Shown here in pieces: positions 7,050 through 14,548 of a stretch of 27,491 bases of DNA (positions are counted from its first letter, which is position 1; each line of letters starts with the position of its first letter). The DNA comes from Xanthobacteraceae bacterium (GTDB lineage Bacteria > Pseudomonadota > Alphaproteobacteria > Rhizobiales > Xanthobacteraceae). The stretch spans positions 1-27,491 of the forward strand of contig JASHQO010000117.1 in NCBI GenBank assembly GCA_030039105.1, given 5' to 3'. The notes below the pieces were generated by a model, which saw only the letters and a program-made list of their open reading frames with translations, did no database searches and was not told where the DNA came from. The translations under genes and the position numbers were made by a program.

Positions 7050-7760
7050 TCATCCGTCCGGCAGCCGCTTGCGCGACCGCTGCAGGAAGGCCGTCCAGAG
7101 GTCCGGCCGGCGCTCTTGGGTGAGCCGCTCGGCTTCGGCGCGGCGCCAGGCCGCGATCTTGGCGTGGTCGCCACAGAGCAGCACGTCCGGGATCGGCCGG
7201 CCCTCCCAAAGCTGCGGCCGGGTATAATGCGGATATTCCAGCAGCCCGTCGGTAAAGCTCTCCTCGGCGCCCGAGGCCGCGGCACCCATGACGCCGGGCA
7301 GGAGCCGCACGCAGGCGTCGATCAACGCCATGGCGCCGATTTCGCCGCCGGACAGCACATAATCGCCGACCGAGATTTCTTCGAGCCCGCGCGCCGCGAC
7401 GACGCGTTCGTCGATGCCCTCGAAGCGGCCGCAGATCAGGACCGCGCCGGCCCCGCGGATCAGTTCTTCGACCCGCGCCTGGGTTAGCGGCGTGCCGCGC
7501 GGCGACATTAAAAGTCGCGGCCGGCTGTAGGTTGCGACCGCATCGATGGCGCTTGCGAGCACGTCGGCCTTCATCACCATGCCCGGACCGCCGCCGGCCG
7601 GCGTATCGTCCACGGTGCGGTGCTTGTCGGCGGCAAAATTGCGGATGTCGACGACCTCGAGCGCCCACGCGCCCGATGCCAATGCCTTGCCGGCCAGGCT
7701 TTGGCCCAACGGGCCCGGAAACATGTCCGGGAAAATCGTGAGAACGCTCGCCCGCCACAT
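7050..7760 (-). CDS. trmD: tRNA (guanine-N1)-methyltransferase
   Basis: TrmD (236 aa) methylates G37 of tRNAs reading CNN/GGG-type codons using S-adenosylmethionine, preventing +1 frameshifts. The trefoil-knot SAM site is visible as GRFEGIDERV (111-120) and SVGDYVLSGGE (130-140), and AGGGPGM is at about 55-61. The catalytic Arg (E. coli Arg154) aligns with Arg152. At the position of E. coli Asp169 (the general base, in EDSF) this protein has Glu167 (EESF), a conservative change that may be usual in this lineage. ATG 7760 lies 3 nt after the rimM stop, so the genes are tightly coupled in the 30S/50S maturation operon. Confidence 0.97.
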   Translation of the reverse strand: MWRASVLTIFPDMFPGPLGQSLAGKALASGAWALEVVDIRNFAADKHRTVDDTPAGGGPGMVMKADVLASAIDAVATYSRPRLLMSPRGTPLTQARVEELIRGAGAVLICGRFEGIDERVVAARGLEEISVGDYVLSGGEIGAMALIDACVRLLPGVMGAAASGAEESFTDGLLEYPHYTRPQLWEGRPIPDVLLCGDHAKIAAWRRAEAERLTQERRPDLWTAFLQRSRKRLPDG

Positions 7761-7763
7761 GGC

Positions 7764-8306
7764 CTAACGCCGCTTGTTGCTCCGCACCGGAGGCTTTTGT
7801 CGATCCATGTCCGGTTCGACGACCACGAGCCGGCCCGCGGCGAGATCGACCACCGGCACGGTGGCCTCGTCGAACGGCAGCATCTGCGTGGTGTGGCCGT
7901 CGGTGGGTTTCACCTCGATCATGTCGCCGGCGCCGAAATTGTGGATCGCCACCACGGTGCCGCGTCGTTCGCCGGCGCGGTCGAGCACGGCGAGCCCGAT
8001 CAGGTCGGCATGGTAGAACTCATCCGGCCGGTCCGGCTCGGGCAGCCGCTCGCGCAGCACGTAGAGCTTGAGGTTGGTCAGTTGCTCGGCGGCGTTGCGA
8101 TCGGAGATGCCCTTGAGGCTGGCGACGAAATGGTCCTTGGCGTGACGCAGCGCCTCGATCTGCACGACGCGCCCGTCCTCGGTCTCGAGCGGCCCGTAGC
8201 AGCCGATCGCTTCCGGATCGGCGGTGAACGAGCGTAGCCGGACTTGCCCGCGCACGCCGTGGGCGGCGCCGATTTGACCGAGGCAGATACGCGCGTCGCC
8301 GGCCAT
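7764..8306 (-). CDS. rimM: 16S rRNA processing protein RimM
   Basis: RimM (180 aa) binds S19 and assists maturation of the 30S head. The N-terminal RimM domain opens with LGQIGAAHGVRGQVRLRSF (about residues 9-27). The C-terminal PRC-barrel follows from about residue 98 (EFYHADLIGLAVLD), with FGAGDMIEVKP and LPFDEATVPVVDL as the later strands. The final residues are basic (RQKPPVRSNKRR). The start ATG 8306 lies 6 nt after the rpsP stop codon, and trmD follows 3 nt later, so the gene is an internal member of the operon. Length and domain order are normal. Confidence 0.97.
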   Translation of the reverse strand: MAGDARICLGQIGAAHGVRGQVRLRSFTADPEAIGCYGPLETEDGRVVQIEALRHAKDHFVASLKGISDRNAAEQLTNLKLYVLRERLPEPDRPDEFYHADLIGLAVLDRAGERRGTVVAIHNFGAGDMIEVKPTDGHTTQMLPFDEATVPVVDLAAGRLVVVEPDMDRQKPPVRSNKRR

Positions 8307-8312
8307 CGCTGA

Positions 8313-8684
8313 TTAGGCGGCCGGCGCCGCGCCTGCTGCCGGCGCGGCAGCCGCTGCGGCCTTGGCCGTCTCTTCCTTGGCCTTGCGCTCCTTGCGCGGC
8401 ACCGCCTTCTCCGGATTGTTGCGCTTCGGCCGCTTCAACACGCCGGCGGCGTCGAGGAAGCGCATCACGCGATCCGAAGGCTGTGCGCCCTTGGCCATCC
8501 AGGCCTTGGCCTTTTCGACGTCCCACTTCAGCCGCTCGGTCTTTTCCTTCGGCAGCAGCGGATTGAAATAGCCGAGCCGCTCGATGAAGCGTCCGTCGCG
8601 CGGCGCGCGGCTGTCGGCGACCACGATGTGATAGAACGGCCGTTTCTTGGTGCCGGCGCGGGCCATGCGGATAACAAGAGGCAT
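8313..8684 (-). CDS. rpsP: 30S ribosomal protein S16
   Basis: S16 (123 aa) is an assembly protein of the 30S body. MPLVIRMARAGTKKRPFYHIVVADSRAPRDGRFIERLGYFNPLL is unmistakable. The canonical domain ends near residue 80. The remaining 40-odd residues are a Lys/Glu/Ala-rich extension ending in repeated Ala-Pro-Ala, as seen in many alphaproteobacterial S16 proteins. An upstream in-frame extension to 8810 is rejected because ATG 8684 starts at the conserved N-terminus and has an AGGAAA ribosome site. It lies 49 nt downstream of ffh and 6 nt upstream of rimM. Confidence 0.97.
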   Translation of the reverse strand: MPLVIRMARAGTKKRPFYHIVVADSRAPRDGRFIERLGYFNPLLPKEKTERLKWDVEKAKAWMAKGAQPSDRVMRFLDAAGVLKRPKRNNPEKAVPRKERKAKEETAKAAAAAAPAAGAAPAA

Positions 8685-8733
8685 GTTCGGGTTTCCTTTC
8701 TTGAAACGGTGAACGCGTGTGTTTGCTTGATCG

Positions 8734-10275
8734 CTACTTCTTCTTGCCGAAGCCTGGAAAGCTCGGCGGCAAGCCGCCCGGAAGTTTTGGGCCAAACCCT
8801 GGAAGTCCACCCGGCGCGCCGGGGAATTTCGGCGGCAAGCCGGGCATGCTCGCCGGCAGGCTTGGCATTCCCGGGCCGCCTTGCATTTTCTCGGCGAGCT
8901 TCGCCATCTCTTCCGGGCTTGGCATGCCGCCGCCGAAGCCGAGCATGTTGGCGAGCCCGGCCATCGGGCCGCGCTTGGCGCCGCCCATGGCTTTCATCAC
9001 GTCGGCCATGGTGCGATGCATTTTCAGGAGTCGGTTGATGTCTTCCGGCTTGGTGCCGGAGCCGGCGGCGATGCGGCGCTTGCGGCTGGCTTTGAGGATA
9101 TCCGGATTGCGCCGCTCCTGCGGCGTCATCGAGTCGATGATCGCGATCTGACGCTTCAGCACCGTTTCATCGAGATTCCGTTCGGCGAGCTGGTTTTTGA
9201 TTTTCGCGATGCCCGGCAGCATCGATATCATGCCGGTCATGCCGCCGAGGTGCTGCATCTGGGTGATCTGCTCGCGCAGGTCGGCGAGGTCGAAGGCGCC
9301 TTTGCGCATCTTCTCGGCGACGCGCGCCGCCTTCTCGGCGTCGATGTTGGCGGCTGCCTTCTCGACCAGCGAGACGATGTCGCCCATGCCGAGGATGCGG
9401 TCGGCGATGCGCGCAGGATAGAAGTCCTCGATGGCGTCGAGCCTTTCGCCGGTGCCGATCAGCTTGATCGGCTTGCCGGTGACCGCACGCATGGAGAGCG
9501 CCGCGCCGCCGCGGCCGTCGCCGTCGATACGGGTGAGCACGATGCCGGTCAGGCCGACCCGTTGGTCGAACGCGCGCGCCAGATTGACCGCGTCCTGTCC
9601 GGTCAGCGCGTCGGCGACGAGAAGAATTTCGTGCGGATTGGCGGCGCGGCGGACCTCCGCAGCTTCCGCCATCATCGCCTCGTCGAGCGTGATGCGGCCG
9701 GCGGTATCGAGCAGCACCGCGTCGTAGCCGCCGAGGCGGCCGGCTTGCAGCGTGCGAGCCGCGATCTGCACCGGCGATTGGCCTGCCACGATCGGCAGCG
9801 TATCGACGCTGACCTGGCGGCCGAGCACGGCGAGCTGCTCCATGGCGGCCGGCCGGCGAGTGTCGAGCGAGGCCATCAGCACCTTGCGCTTGAGCGTGTC
9901 GGCCAGGCGCTTGGCGATCTTGGCGGTGGTCGTGGTTTTGCCGGAGCCCTGCAGGCCGACCATCATGATGGCGACCGGGGCCGGCGCGTTGAGGTCGATC
10001 GGCTGAGCGTTGGAGCCCAAGGTCTCGATCAGCTCGTCGTGCACGATCTTGACGACCATCTGGCCGGGCGTGACCGACTTGATCACCTCGACGCCGACCG
10101 CGCGTTTCTTGATGTCGTCGGTGAAGGCGCGCGCCACGTCGAGCGCCACGTCGGCTTCGAGCAGCGCGCGGCGCACCTCGCGCAACGCCGCCTCGACGTC
10201 GGCTTCCGATAGCGCGCCGCGCCGGGTCAACCGGTCGAGGACCGCACTTAAGCGCTCGGAAAGACTTTCGAACAT
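8734..10275 (-). CDS. ffh: Signal recognition particle protein Ffh
   Basis: Ffh (513 aa) binds the SRP RNA and signal sequences of nascent membrane proteins and docks on FtsY. The N domain covers residues 1-95. The GTPase domain shows GLQGSGKTT (107-115), DTAGR (190-194) and TRIDGDGRGG (248-257). The Met-rich M domain spans about 325-440 and includes SMTPQERRNPDILKASRKRR, the RNA-binding helix-turn-helix. The last 65 residues are a Gly/Pro/Met/Phe-rich tail with repeated L-P-G-F/P-P-x-F-P units, longer than in E. coli. ATG 10275 is preceded by GGAAGG. This is the first gene of the ribosomal/tRNA operon, and its partner gene ftsY lies 5.7 kb away in this window. Confidence 0.98.
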   Translation of the reverse strand: MFESLSERLSAVLDRLTRRGALSEADVEAALREVRRALLEADVALDVARAFTDDIKKRAVGVEVIKSVTPGQMVVKIVHDELIETLGSNAQPIDLNAPAPVAIMMVGLQGSGKTTTTAKIAKRLADTLKRKVLMASLDTRRPAAMEQLAVLGRQVSVDTLPIVAGQSPVQIAARTLQAGRLGGYDAVLLDTAGRITLDEAMMAEAAEVRRAANPHEILLVADALTGQDAVNLARAFDQRVGLTGIVLTRIDGDGRGGAALSMRAVTGKPIKLIGTGERLDAIEDFYPARIADRILGMGDIVSLVEKAAANIDAEKAARVAEKMRKGAFDLADLREQITQMQHLGGMTGMISMLPGIAKIKNQLAERNLDETVLKRQIAIIDSMTPQERRNPDILKASRKRRIAAGSGTKPEDINRLLKMHRTMADVMKAMGGAKRGPMAGLANMLGFGGGMPSPEEMAKLAEKMQGGPGMPSLPASMPGLPPKFPGAPGGLPGFGPKLPGGLPPSFPGFGKKK

Positions 10276-10288
10276 GGCTTCCTTCCGT

Positions 10289-10400
10289 CGTCATGCCCGG
10301 GATCGACCCGGGCATCCATGCAGCCTCGCCGCTCCATGGATTGCCAGGTCATTGGCCACGAAGACGACGCTTCGCGTCTTTTGCCCGGCAATGACAAATG
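10289..10400. repeat. Composite palindromic repeat upstream of ffh
   Basis: The gap 10276-10578 has no gene. Its ffh-proximal part is a repeat: ATGCCCGGG (10293-10301), loop ATCGA, CCCGGGCAT (10307-10315) is a perfect 9-bp hairpin. Beyond it CATCCATG (10313-10320) and CATGGATTG (10336-10344) pair at a distance, and the element ends with TTGCCCGGCAATGACA near 10380-10395. It resembles 'GTCATGCCCGGG...CCGGCAATGAC' repeats common in Bradyrhizobiaceae. The hairpin lies just upstream of the ffh ribosome site, so it may be in the ffh leader. The rest, 10400-10578, shows a small palindrome around 10475-10489 (CTCTTAACGAGAG) but no clear promoter. Confidence 0.65.
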
Positions 10401-10578
10401 GCGCCCGAGGGCGCATCGCGCTGTCGGGCGGTTGCCTCCGGCCTCCGGGACCGGTCGGCGGTTGCAAATAGCGTTCTCTTAACGAGAGCAAGCGGAAAAT
10501 AGGGAGAGTTGCGCCGGCGGTCAACCGCGAAACTTATCGCGATCCGTCCGCCGACGGCCGTGTTATTAACCAGCCAGA

Positions 10579-11568
10579 ATGTCGCGCTACTACAACGGGC
10601 CGGCCTCCGATCATTTCGACGGCGAGCGTTTTTTCGACGCTGCGGCGGCAAAGCCGCGGCGCCGGCGCGAATTGCTGCTCTGGTTCCTGCAGCGCCGGCT
10701 TTACCGCACCAAGGCCAAGTGGCCGGATTGGGCACCGTCGCCGTTCGCCGATCGTCCGCCGCCTCGCGTCGACGGCGCGGCCTGTCGCCTGTGCTATGTC
10801 GGCCACGCTAGCTGGCTGATCCAGACTGCGGGCCTCAATATCCTGCTCGACCCGGTCTGGTCGCAACGCGCCTCGCCGTTCCGCAGCGTCGGGCCGAAGC
10901 GCGTCAACGATCCCGGCATCGCCTTTGCCGACCTGCCGCCGATCGACGTCGCGCTGGTGTCGCACGCCCACTACGATCACCTCGACCTCGCGACGCTGTC
11001 GCGGCTCGCCGCCGGCCATCGTCCGCGCATCATCACGCCGCTCGGCAACGACGCCATCATGCGCAACCACGATGCCGCGATCGCCGCCGAGGGCTTTGAT
11101 TGGGACCGCCGTGTCGCGCTCGGCGCCACGGCAGCGGTGACGCTGGTGCCGACGGCCCATTGGTCGGCGCGCAACCTGTCGGATCGCAACATGTCGCTGT
11201 GGGCATCGTTCGTGATCGACGCGCCATGCGGAAAAATCTATCTCGTCGGCGATTCCGGCTATCGCGGCGGCGAGCTTTTCCGCCGGGCGCGGCAGCGCAA
11301 CGGACCGTTCCGGCTCGCCATCCTGCCGATCGGCGCCTATGAGCCGCGCTGGTTCATGCGCGACCAGCACATGAATCCCGCCGAAGCCGTGCAAGCCTTC
11401 ATCGATTGCGGCGCCGAGCTTGCGCTCGGCCACCATTACGGCACGTTCCAACTGACCGACGAAGCGATCGATGCGCCGGTGCTGGCGCTCGCCGAAGCGT
11501 TGGCCGCCGCGGCCATTGCGCCCCAGCGCTTTCGCGCGCTGCGGCCGGGCGAAGTAGCGGAGCTGTGA
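10579..11568 (+). CDS. NAPE-PLD-like MBL-fold metallo-hydrolase
   Basis: A 329-aa metallo-beta-lactamase-fold protein. VGHASWLIQTAGLNILLDPVWSQRASPF (74-101), the di-zinc motif HAHYDHLD (129-136), PTAHWSAR (191-198), GDSGY (224-228), ILPIGAYEPRWFM (248-260) and HHYGTFQLTDE (285-295) follow the N-acylphosphatidylethanolamine phospholipase D-like branch (related to RomA/UlaG). All expected metal ligands appear present. The bacterial substrate is unknown; phospholipid-derived or phosphodiester substrates are only inference. It begins at ATG 10579 without a strong ribosome site, stands alone on the plus strand, and converges on the GyrI-like gene with 7 nt between stops. Confidence 0.9.
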   Translation: MSRYYNGPASDHFDGERFFDAAAAKPRRRRELLLWFLQRRLYRTKAKWPDWAPSPFADRPPPRVDGAACRLCYVGHASWLIQTAGLNILLDPVWSQRASPFRSVGPKRVNDPGIAFADLPPIDVALVSHAHYDHLDLATLSRLAAGHRPRIITPLGNDAIMRNHDAAIAAEGFDWDRRVALGATAAVTLVPTAHWSARNLSDRNMSLWASFVIDAPCGKIYLVGDSGYRGGELFRRARQRNGPFRLAILPIGAYEPRWFMRDQHMNPAEAVQAFIDCGAELALGHHYGTFQLTDEAIDAPVLALAEALAAAAIAPQRFRALRPGEVAEL

Positions 11569-11575
11569 CCGCAGG

Positions 11576-12202
11576 CTATTTCAGCAGCACCAGCACGTCG
11601 ACGGTGAGCTTTTTCGGGTCGGTGGAGGTCGGATCGGTCTCGTACTGCTCGATGAACATGTCCCTGGGCTCGAGCCGCTTCTCATCGAGATAGTTGGTGA
11701 TTGCCTCGTAGGTGTTGTCGAGCTCCTCATACGAGCCGTGGTGGACGAATTTCAGGGCATGGCCTTCCGGCGATTGACCAAGCGCGATGTCGCCGTGCGG
11801 CGGATTCTTCGGCGCTTCGGCGATCGGCACCGCGGCCTGGTACTGGAACCCGGTATCGTCGGTCTGGGTGAAGATGGTCATCAACGGGCCGTCGGTCTTG
11901 AGGCCCTCCTTGTCGACATAAGTCTTGAGCTTCTTGAACGAGCCGTTCAGCGTTGCGAAGGCGGAGTCCCAGACGCCGTTGCCCTTGACATAGACGATGG
12001 TCTTCGCCGCCAGGGTGGTGTCCTCGGCGAAGCCTTCTGCAGCCGGCTCGGCGGACGTTGCCGGCGCCGGGCTGTCGGTCGACTTGGTGGCGGCCGGCGC
12101 CGGCGGCGTTTGCGCCCACGACGGCAGCGGCGCGGCAAAGGCGAGCGTAATGGCGACGCATACGGTCGCCGCAGCGATGCACGGCGCAAAGCGCAGCACC
12201 AT
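11576..12202 (-). CDS. Exported protein with GyrI-like (effector-binding) domain
   Basis: A 208-aa protein with a signal peptide (about residues 1-30, ending in LPSWAQ), a Pro/Ala/Thr/Ser-rich linker (31-65), and a C-terminal domain resembling the GyrI-like/AraC effector-binding fold. VYVKGNGVWDSAFATLNGSFKKLKTYVDKEGL, MTIFTQTDDTGFQYQAAVPI and the helix GSYEELDNTYEAITNYLDEKRLEPRDMFIEQYETDP are typical, including the final 'EQY.TDP'. These domains usually bind small molecules in cytoplasmic regulators, so an exported version is noteworthy. ATG 12202 has GAGGAG at about 7 nt. It is a monocistronic gene, divergent from dapF. The ligand is unknown. Confidence 0.82.
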   Translation of the reverse strand: MVLRFAPCIAAATVCVAITLAFAAPLPSWAQTPPAPAATKSTDSPAPATSAEPAAEGFAEDTTLAAKTIVYVKGNGVWDSAFATLNGSFKKLKTYVDKEGLKTDGPLMTIFTQTDDTGFQYQAAVPIAEAPKNPPHGDIALGQSPEGHALKFVHHGSYEELDNTYEAITNYLDEKRLEPRDMFIEQYETDPTSTDPKKLTVDVLVLLK

Positions 12203-12278
12203 CGACTTCTCCTCAAGGCTTACGGCGCTTCACGCTGCCCGGCCGGCGCGCTCGCCGCGATCTGGCCGCCCCGCCAAG

Positions 12279-12311
12279 ACTCAAACACCACTCAAACACC
12301 ACTCTAACACG
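12279..12311. repeat. Three tandem 11-bp units upstream of dapF
   Basis: ACTCAAACACC occurs at 12279-12289 and 12290-12300, followed by the variant ACTCTAACACG at 12301-12311. The period of 11 bp is close to one helical turn. The array lies in the 213-nt divergent gap between the GyrI-like gene and dapF, about 105 nt before the dapF start. It could be a regulator-binding array or simple slippage; the sequence does not decide. Confidence 0.7.
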
Positions 12312-12387
12312 GAGGCTTGCCTCCCGGCGCAGCCAATTTGCAGCCGTGCCGCGCTTGAGACACTGGCGTTGGCGCCTTGAATTCTCA

Positions 12388-12410
12388 TATAAGTGCCTGA
12401 CATTCGGGCA
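12388..12410 (+). promoter_or_regulatory. Possible -10 box and leader hairpin of dapF
   Basis: TATAAG at 12388-12393 could be a -10 element. I find no good -35 at 16-18 nt, so this is weak. Just after it, GCCTGA...TCGGGC (12395-12409) can fold into a 6-bp hairpin with one G-U pair, ending 6 nt before the dapF ATG, close to where the ribosome would bind. Confidence 0.25.
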
Positions 12411-12415
12411 TTATC

Positions 12416-13276
12416 ATGAGCGCGCTGGCAGACAGGGACTTCGTCAAGATGAACGGCCTCGGCAACGAGATCGTCGTCGTCGACCTGCGCCGCGCGCCGG
12501 CCGCGATCACGGCGGCGGAAGCGCGCGCGGTCGCGCGACGCGAGCCCTACGACCAGCTCATGGCGCTTTATCCAGGTCGCGGCGCGAGCGATGCGTCGAT
12601 CCGCATTTATAATAACGACGGCTCGGAGGCCGGCGCCTGCGGCAATGGCATGCGCTGCGTGGCGGCGCTGGTCAGCGCCGAAACCGGCAAGACGAAGCTC
12701 GCGTTCGAAACGGTTGCCGGGCTGATCCCGTGCTGGCGCGCCGGCAACGGCCTGTTCACCGTCGATATGGGCCGGCCGCGCTTGCGCTGGGACGAGATAC
12801 CGCTGGCTCATGCCGTCGCCGATACGCGCGCGATCGAGCTTAAGATCGCCGGCGAGCCAAGCTTGCACTCGCCCTCCGTCGTGAGCATGGGCAATCCGCA
12901 CGCGATCTTCTGGGTCGACGACCCGCAGACCTACGATCTCTCCGTTATCGGGCCCAAGCTCGAGCACGATCCGATATTTCCCGAGCGCGCCAATATCACG
13001 CTGGCCGCGACGCCGTCGCGCGACCGGGTCGTCATCCGCACCTGGGAGCGCGGCGCCGGGCTGACCAAGGCTTGCGGCTCGGCGGCCTGTGCGGCGGCGG
13101 TCGCGGCGGCCCGTATCGGCCGCGCCGACCGCAAGCTCACCGTGACGCTCCCCGGCGGCGATCTCGCTATCGAATGGCGCGAGGCCGACGATCACGTGCT
13201 GATGACCGGCCCGACCGAATACGAGCACAAGGGCCGTTTCGATGCGGCCTTGCTTGCCGCGGCGGGTGCATCGTGA
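12416..13276 (+). CDS. dapF: Diaminopimelate epimerase
   Basis: DapF (286 aa) converts LL- to meso-diaminopimelate, the precursor of lysine and of peptidoglycan cross-links. FVKMNGLGNEIVVVD opens the protein. The two catalytic cysteines are Cys75 in NDGSEAGACGNGMRC and Cys220 in GLTKACGSAACAAA. MGNPHAIFWVDD (158-169) and ERANITLA are the usual connecting motifs. The length is normal and both halves of the pseudo-symmetric fold are intact. Only a weak ribosome site precedes ATG 12416. Its stop overlaps the GTG start of mtaB (GTGA, 13273-13276), an arrangement typical of alphaproteobacteria. Confidence 0.98.
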   Translation: MSALADRDFVKMNGLGNEIVVVDLRRAPAAITAAEARAVARREPYDQLMALYPGRGASDASIRIYNNDGSEAGACGNGMRCVAALVSAETGKTKLAFETVAGLIPCWRAGNGLFTVDMGRPRLRWDEIPLAHAVADTRAIELKIAGEPSLHSPSVVSMGNPHAIFWVDDPQTYDLSVIGPKLEHDPIFPERANITLAATPSRDRVVIRTWERGAGLTKACGSAACAAAVAAARIGRADRKLTVTLPGGDLAIEWREADDHVLMTGPTEYEHKGRFDAALLAAAGAS

Positions 13277-14517
13277 GCGTCGACGTCGTCACTTTCGGCT
13301 GCCGGCTCAACGCCGCCGAATCGGAAGTGATCCGCCGCGAAGCGGAGCGCGCCGGCTGGCGCGATACTGTCGTGGTCAACACCTGCGCGGTTACCGCCGA
13401 AGCGGTGCGCCAGGCGCGCCAGGCGATCCGCGCGCTGCGCCGCGCTCGCCCGCAGGCGAAGATCGTGGTCACTGGCTGCGCGGCGCAGACCGAGCCGCAG
13501 GCTTTCGTCGCCATGGCCGAAGCCGATCAGGTGCTCGGCAATGCCGAGAAGCTGAGCGCGGCAGCCTGGGCGCGGGCGCAGCTTGCCGATGCGCCGAAGG
13601 CGATCGTCAACGATATCATGGCGGTGACGGAAACCGCGGCGCATCTCGTCGATGCGTTTACCGGCCGCACTCGCGCCTTCGTGCAAGTGCAGAACGGCTG
13701 CGATCACCGTTGCACCTTCTGCATCATTCCCTTCGGTCGCGGCAACTCGCGCTCGGTGCCGATGGGCGCCGTAGTCGATGACATTCGCGCTCTCGTCGCC
13801 AATGGCTATCGCGAAGTGGTGCTCACCGGCGTCGATATCACGAGCTACGGCGCCGATCTGCCGGGTGCGCCGAAACTCGGCACGCTGGTGAAGCAAATCC
13901 TCAAGCATGTGCCGCAGTTGCCGAGGCTGCGGGTGTCGTCGATCGATTCCGTCGAGGCCGACGCTGAGCTTCTCGATGTGCTGGCGCGGGACGCCCGCCT
14001 GATGCCGCACCTGCATCTGTCATTGCAGGCCGGCGACGATCTCATCCTCAAGCGCATGAAGCGGCGGCATTCGCGCGTCGATGCGGTCGCCTTCTGCAAC
14101 ACGGTGCGGCGGCTTCGGCCGGACGTGGTGTTCGGCGCCGATCTGATCGCCGGCTTCCCGACCGAGACCGACGCGATGTTCCAGCGCTCGCTCGATCTGG
14201 TCGAGGAATGCGGCCTGACCCATCTGCATGTGTTCCCATTCTCGCCACGGCCGGGGACGCCGGCGGCGCGGATGCCGCAGCATTCGCGCGAGGTGGTGAA
14301 GGAGCGGGCGCAACGGCTGCGCCAGCGCGGCGTGCTCGCCCTGCGCCGACATCTCGACGCCGAGGTCGGCGCAACGCGGCGCGTTCTGACCGAATCGCCT
14401 GAGACCGGCCGCACCGAGCAGTTCACGCCGGTGCGGCTGGCGGCGCCGGTCGAGCCCGGAAAAATCCTCGATCTCACAATGGCCGGCCATGACGGGCGAC
14501 AATTGCTGGCCGCTTGA
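13273..14517 (+). CDS. mtaB: tRNA t6A37 methylthiotransferase MtaB
   Basis: Radical-SAM enzyme (414 aa) that adds a methylthio group to t6A at tRNA position 37, giving ms2t6A. The N-terminal domain holds the auxiliary-cluster cysteines Cys10, Cys38 and Cys69 (FGCRLN, NTCAVT, TGCAAQ). The radical-SAM cluster motif NGCDHRCTFC gives Cys143, Cys147 and Cys150. A short C-terminal TRAM-like region follows (from about residue 360). The start is GTG 13273, overlapping the dapF stop; the open frame continues further upstream, but that part lies over dapF and is not homologous. 'GCRLN' and 'DHRCTFCIIPFGRGNSRS' favour MtaB over MiaB or RimO. Confidence 0.95.
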   Translation: MSVDVVTFGCRLNAAESEVIRREAERAGWRDTVVVNTCAVTAEAVRQARQAIRALRRARPQAKIVVTGCAAQTEPQAFVAMAEADQVLGNAEKLSAAAWARAQLADAPKAIVNDIMAVTETAAHLVDAFTGRTRAFVQVQNGCDHRCTFCIIPFGRGNSRSVPMGAVVDDIRALVANGYREVVLTGVDITSYGADLPGAPKLGTLVKQILKHVPQLPRLRVSSIDSVEADAELLDVLARDARLMPHLHLSLQAGDDLILKRMKRRHSRVDAVAFCNTVRRLRPDVVFGADLIAGFPTETDAMFQRSLDLVEECGLTHLHVFPFSPRPGTPAARMPQHSREVVKERAQRLRQRGVLALRRHLDAEVGATRRVLTESPETGRTEQFTPVRLAAPVEPGKILDLTMAGHDGRQLLAA

Positions 14518-14548
14518 GCTAATGTCGCGCCAAACCGGAGACCGCGCC

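Noticed and set aside
8881..10212. 443-codon plus-strand frame opposite ffh
   Set aside because: Antisense shadow of ffh, composition-biased, no recognisable motif or ribosome site.
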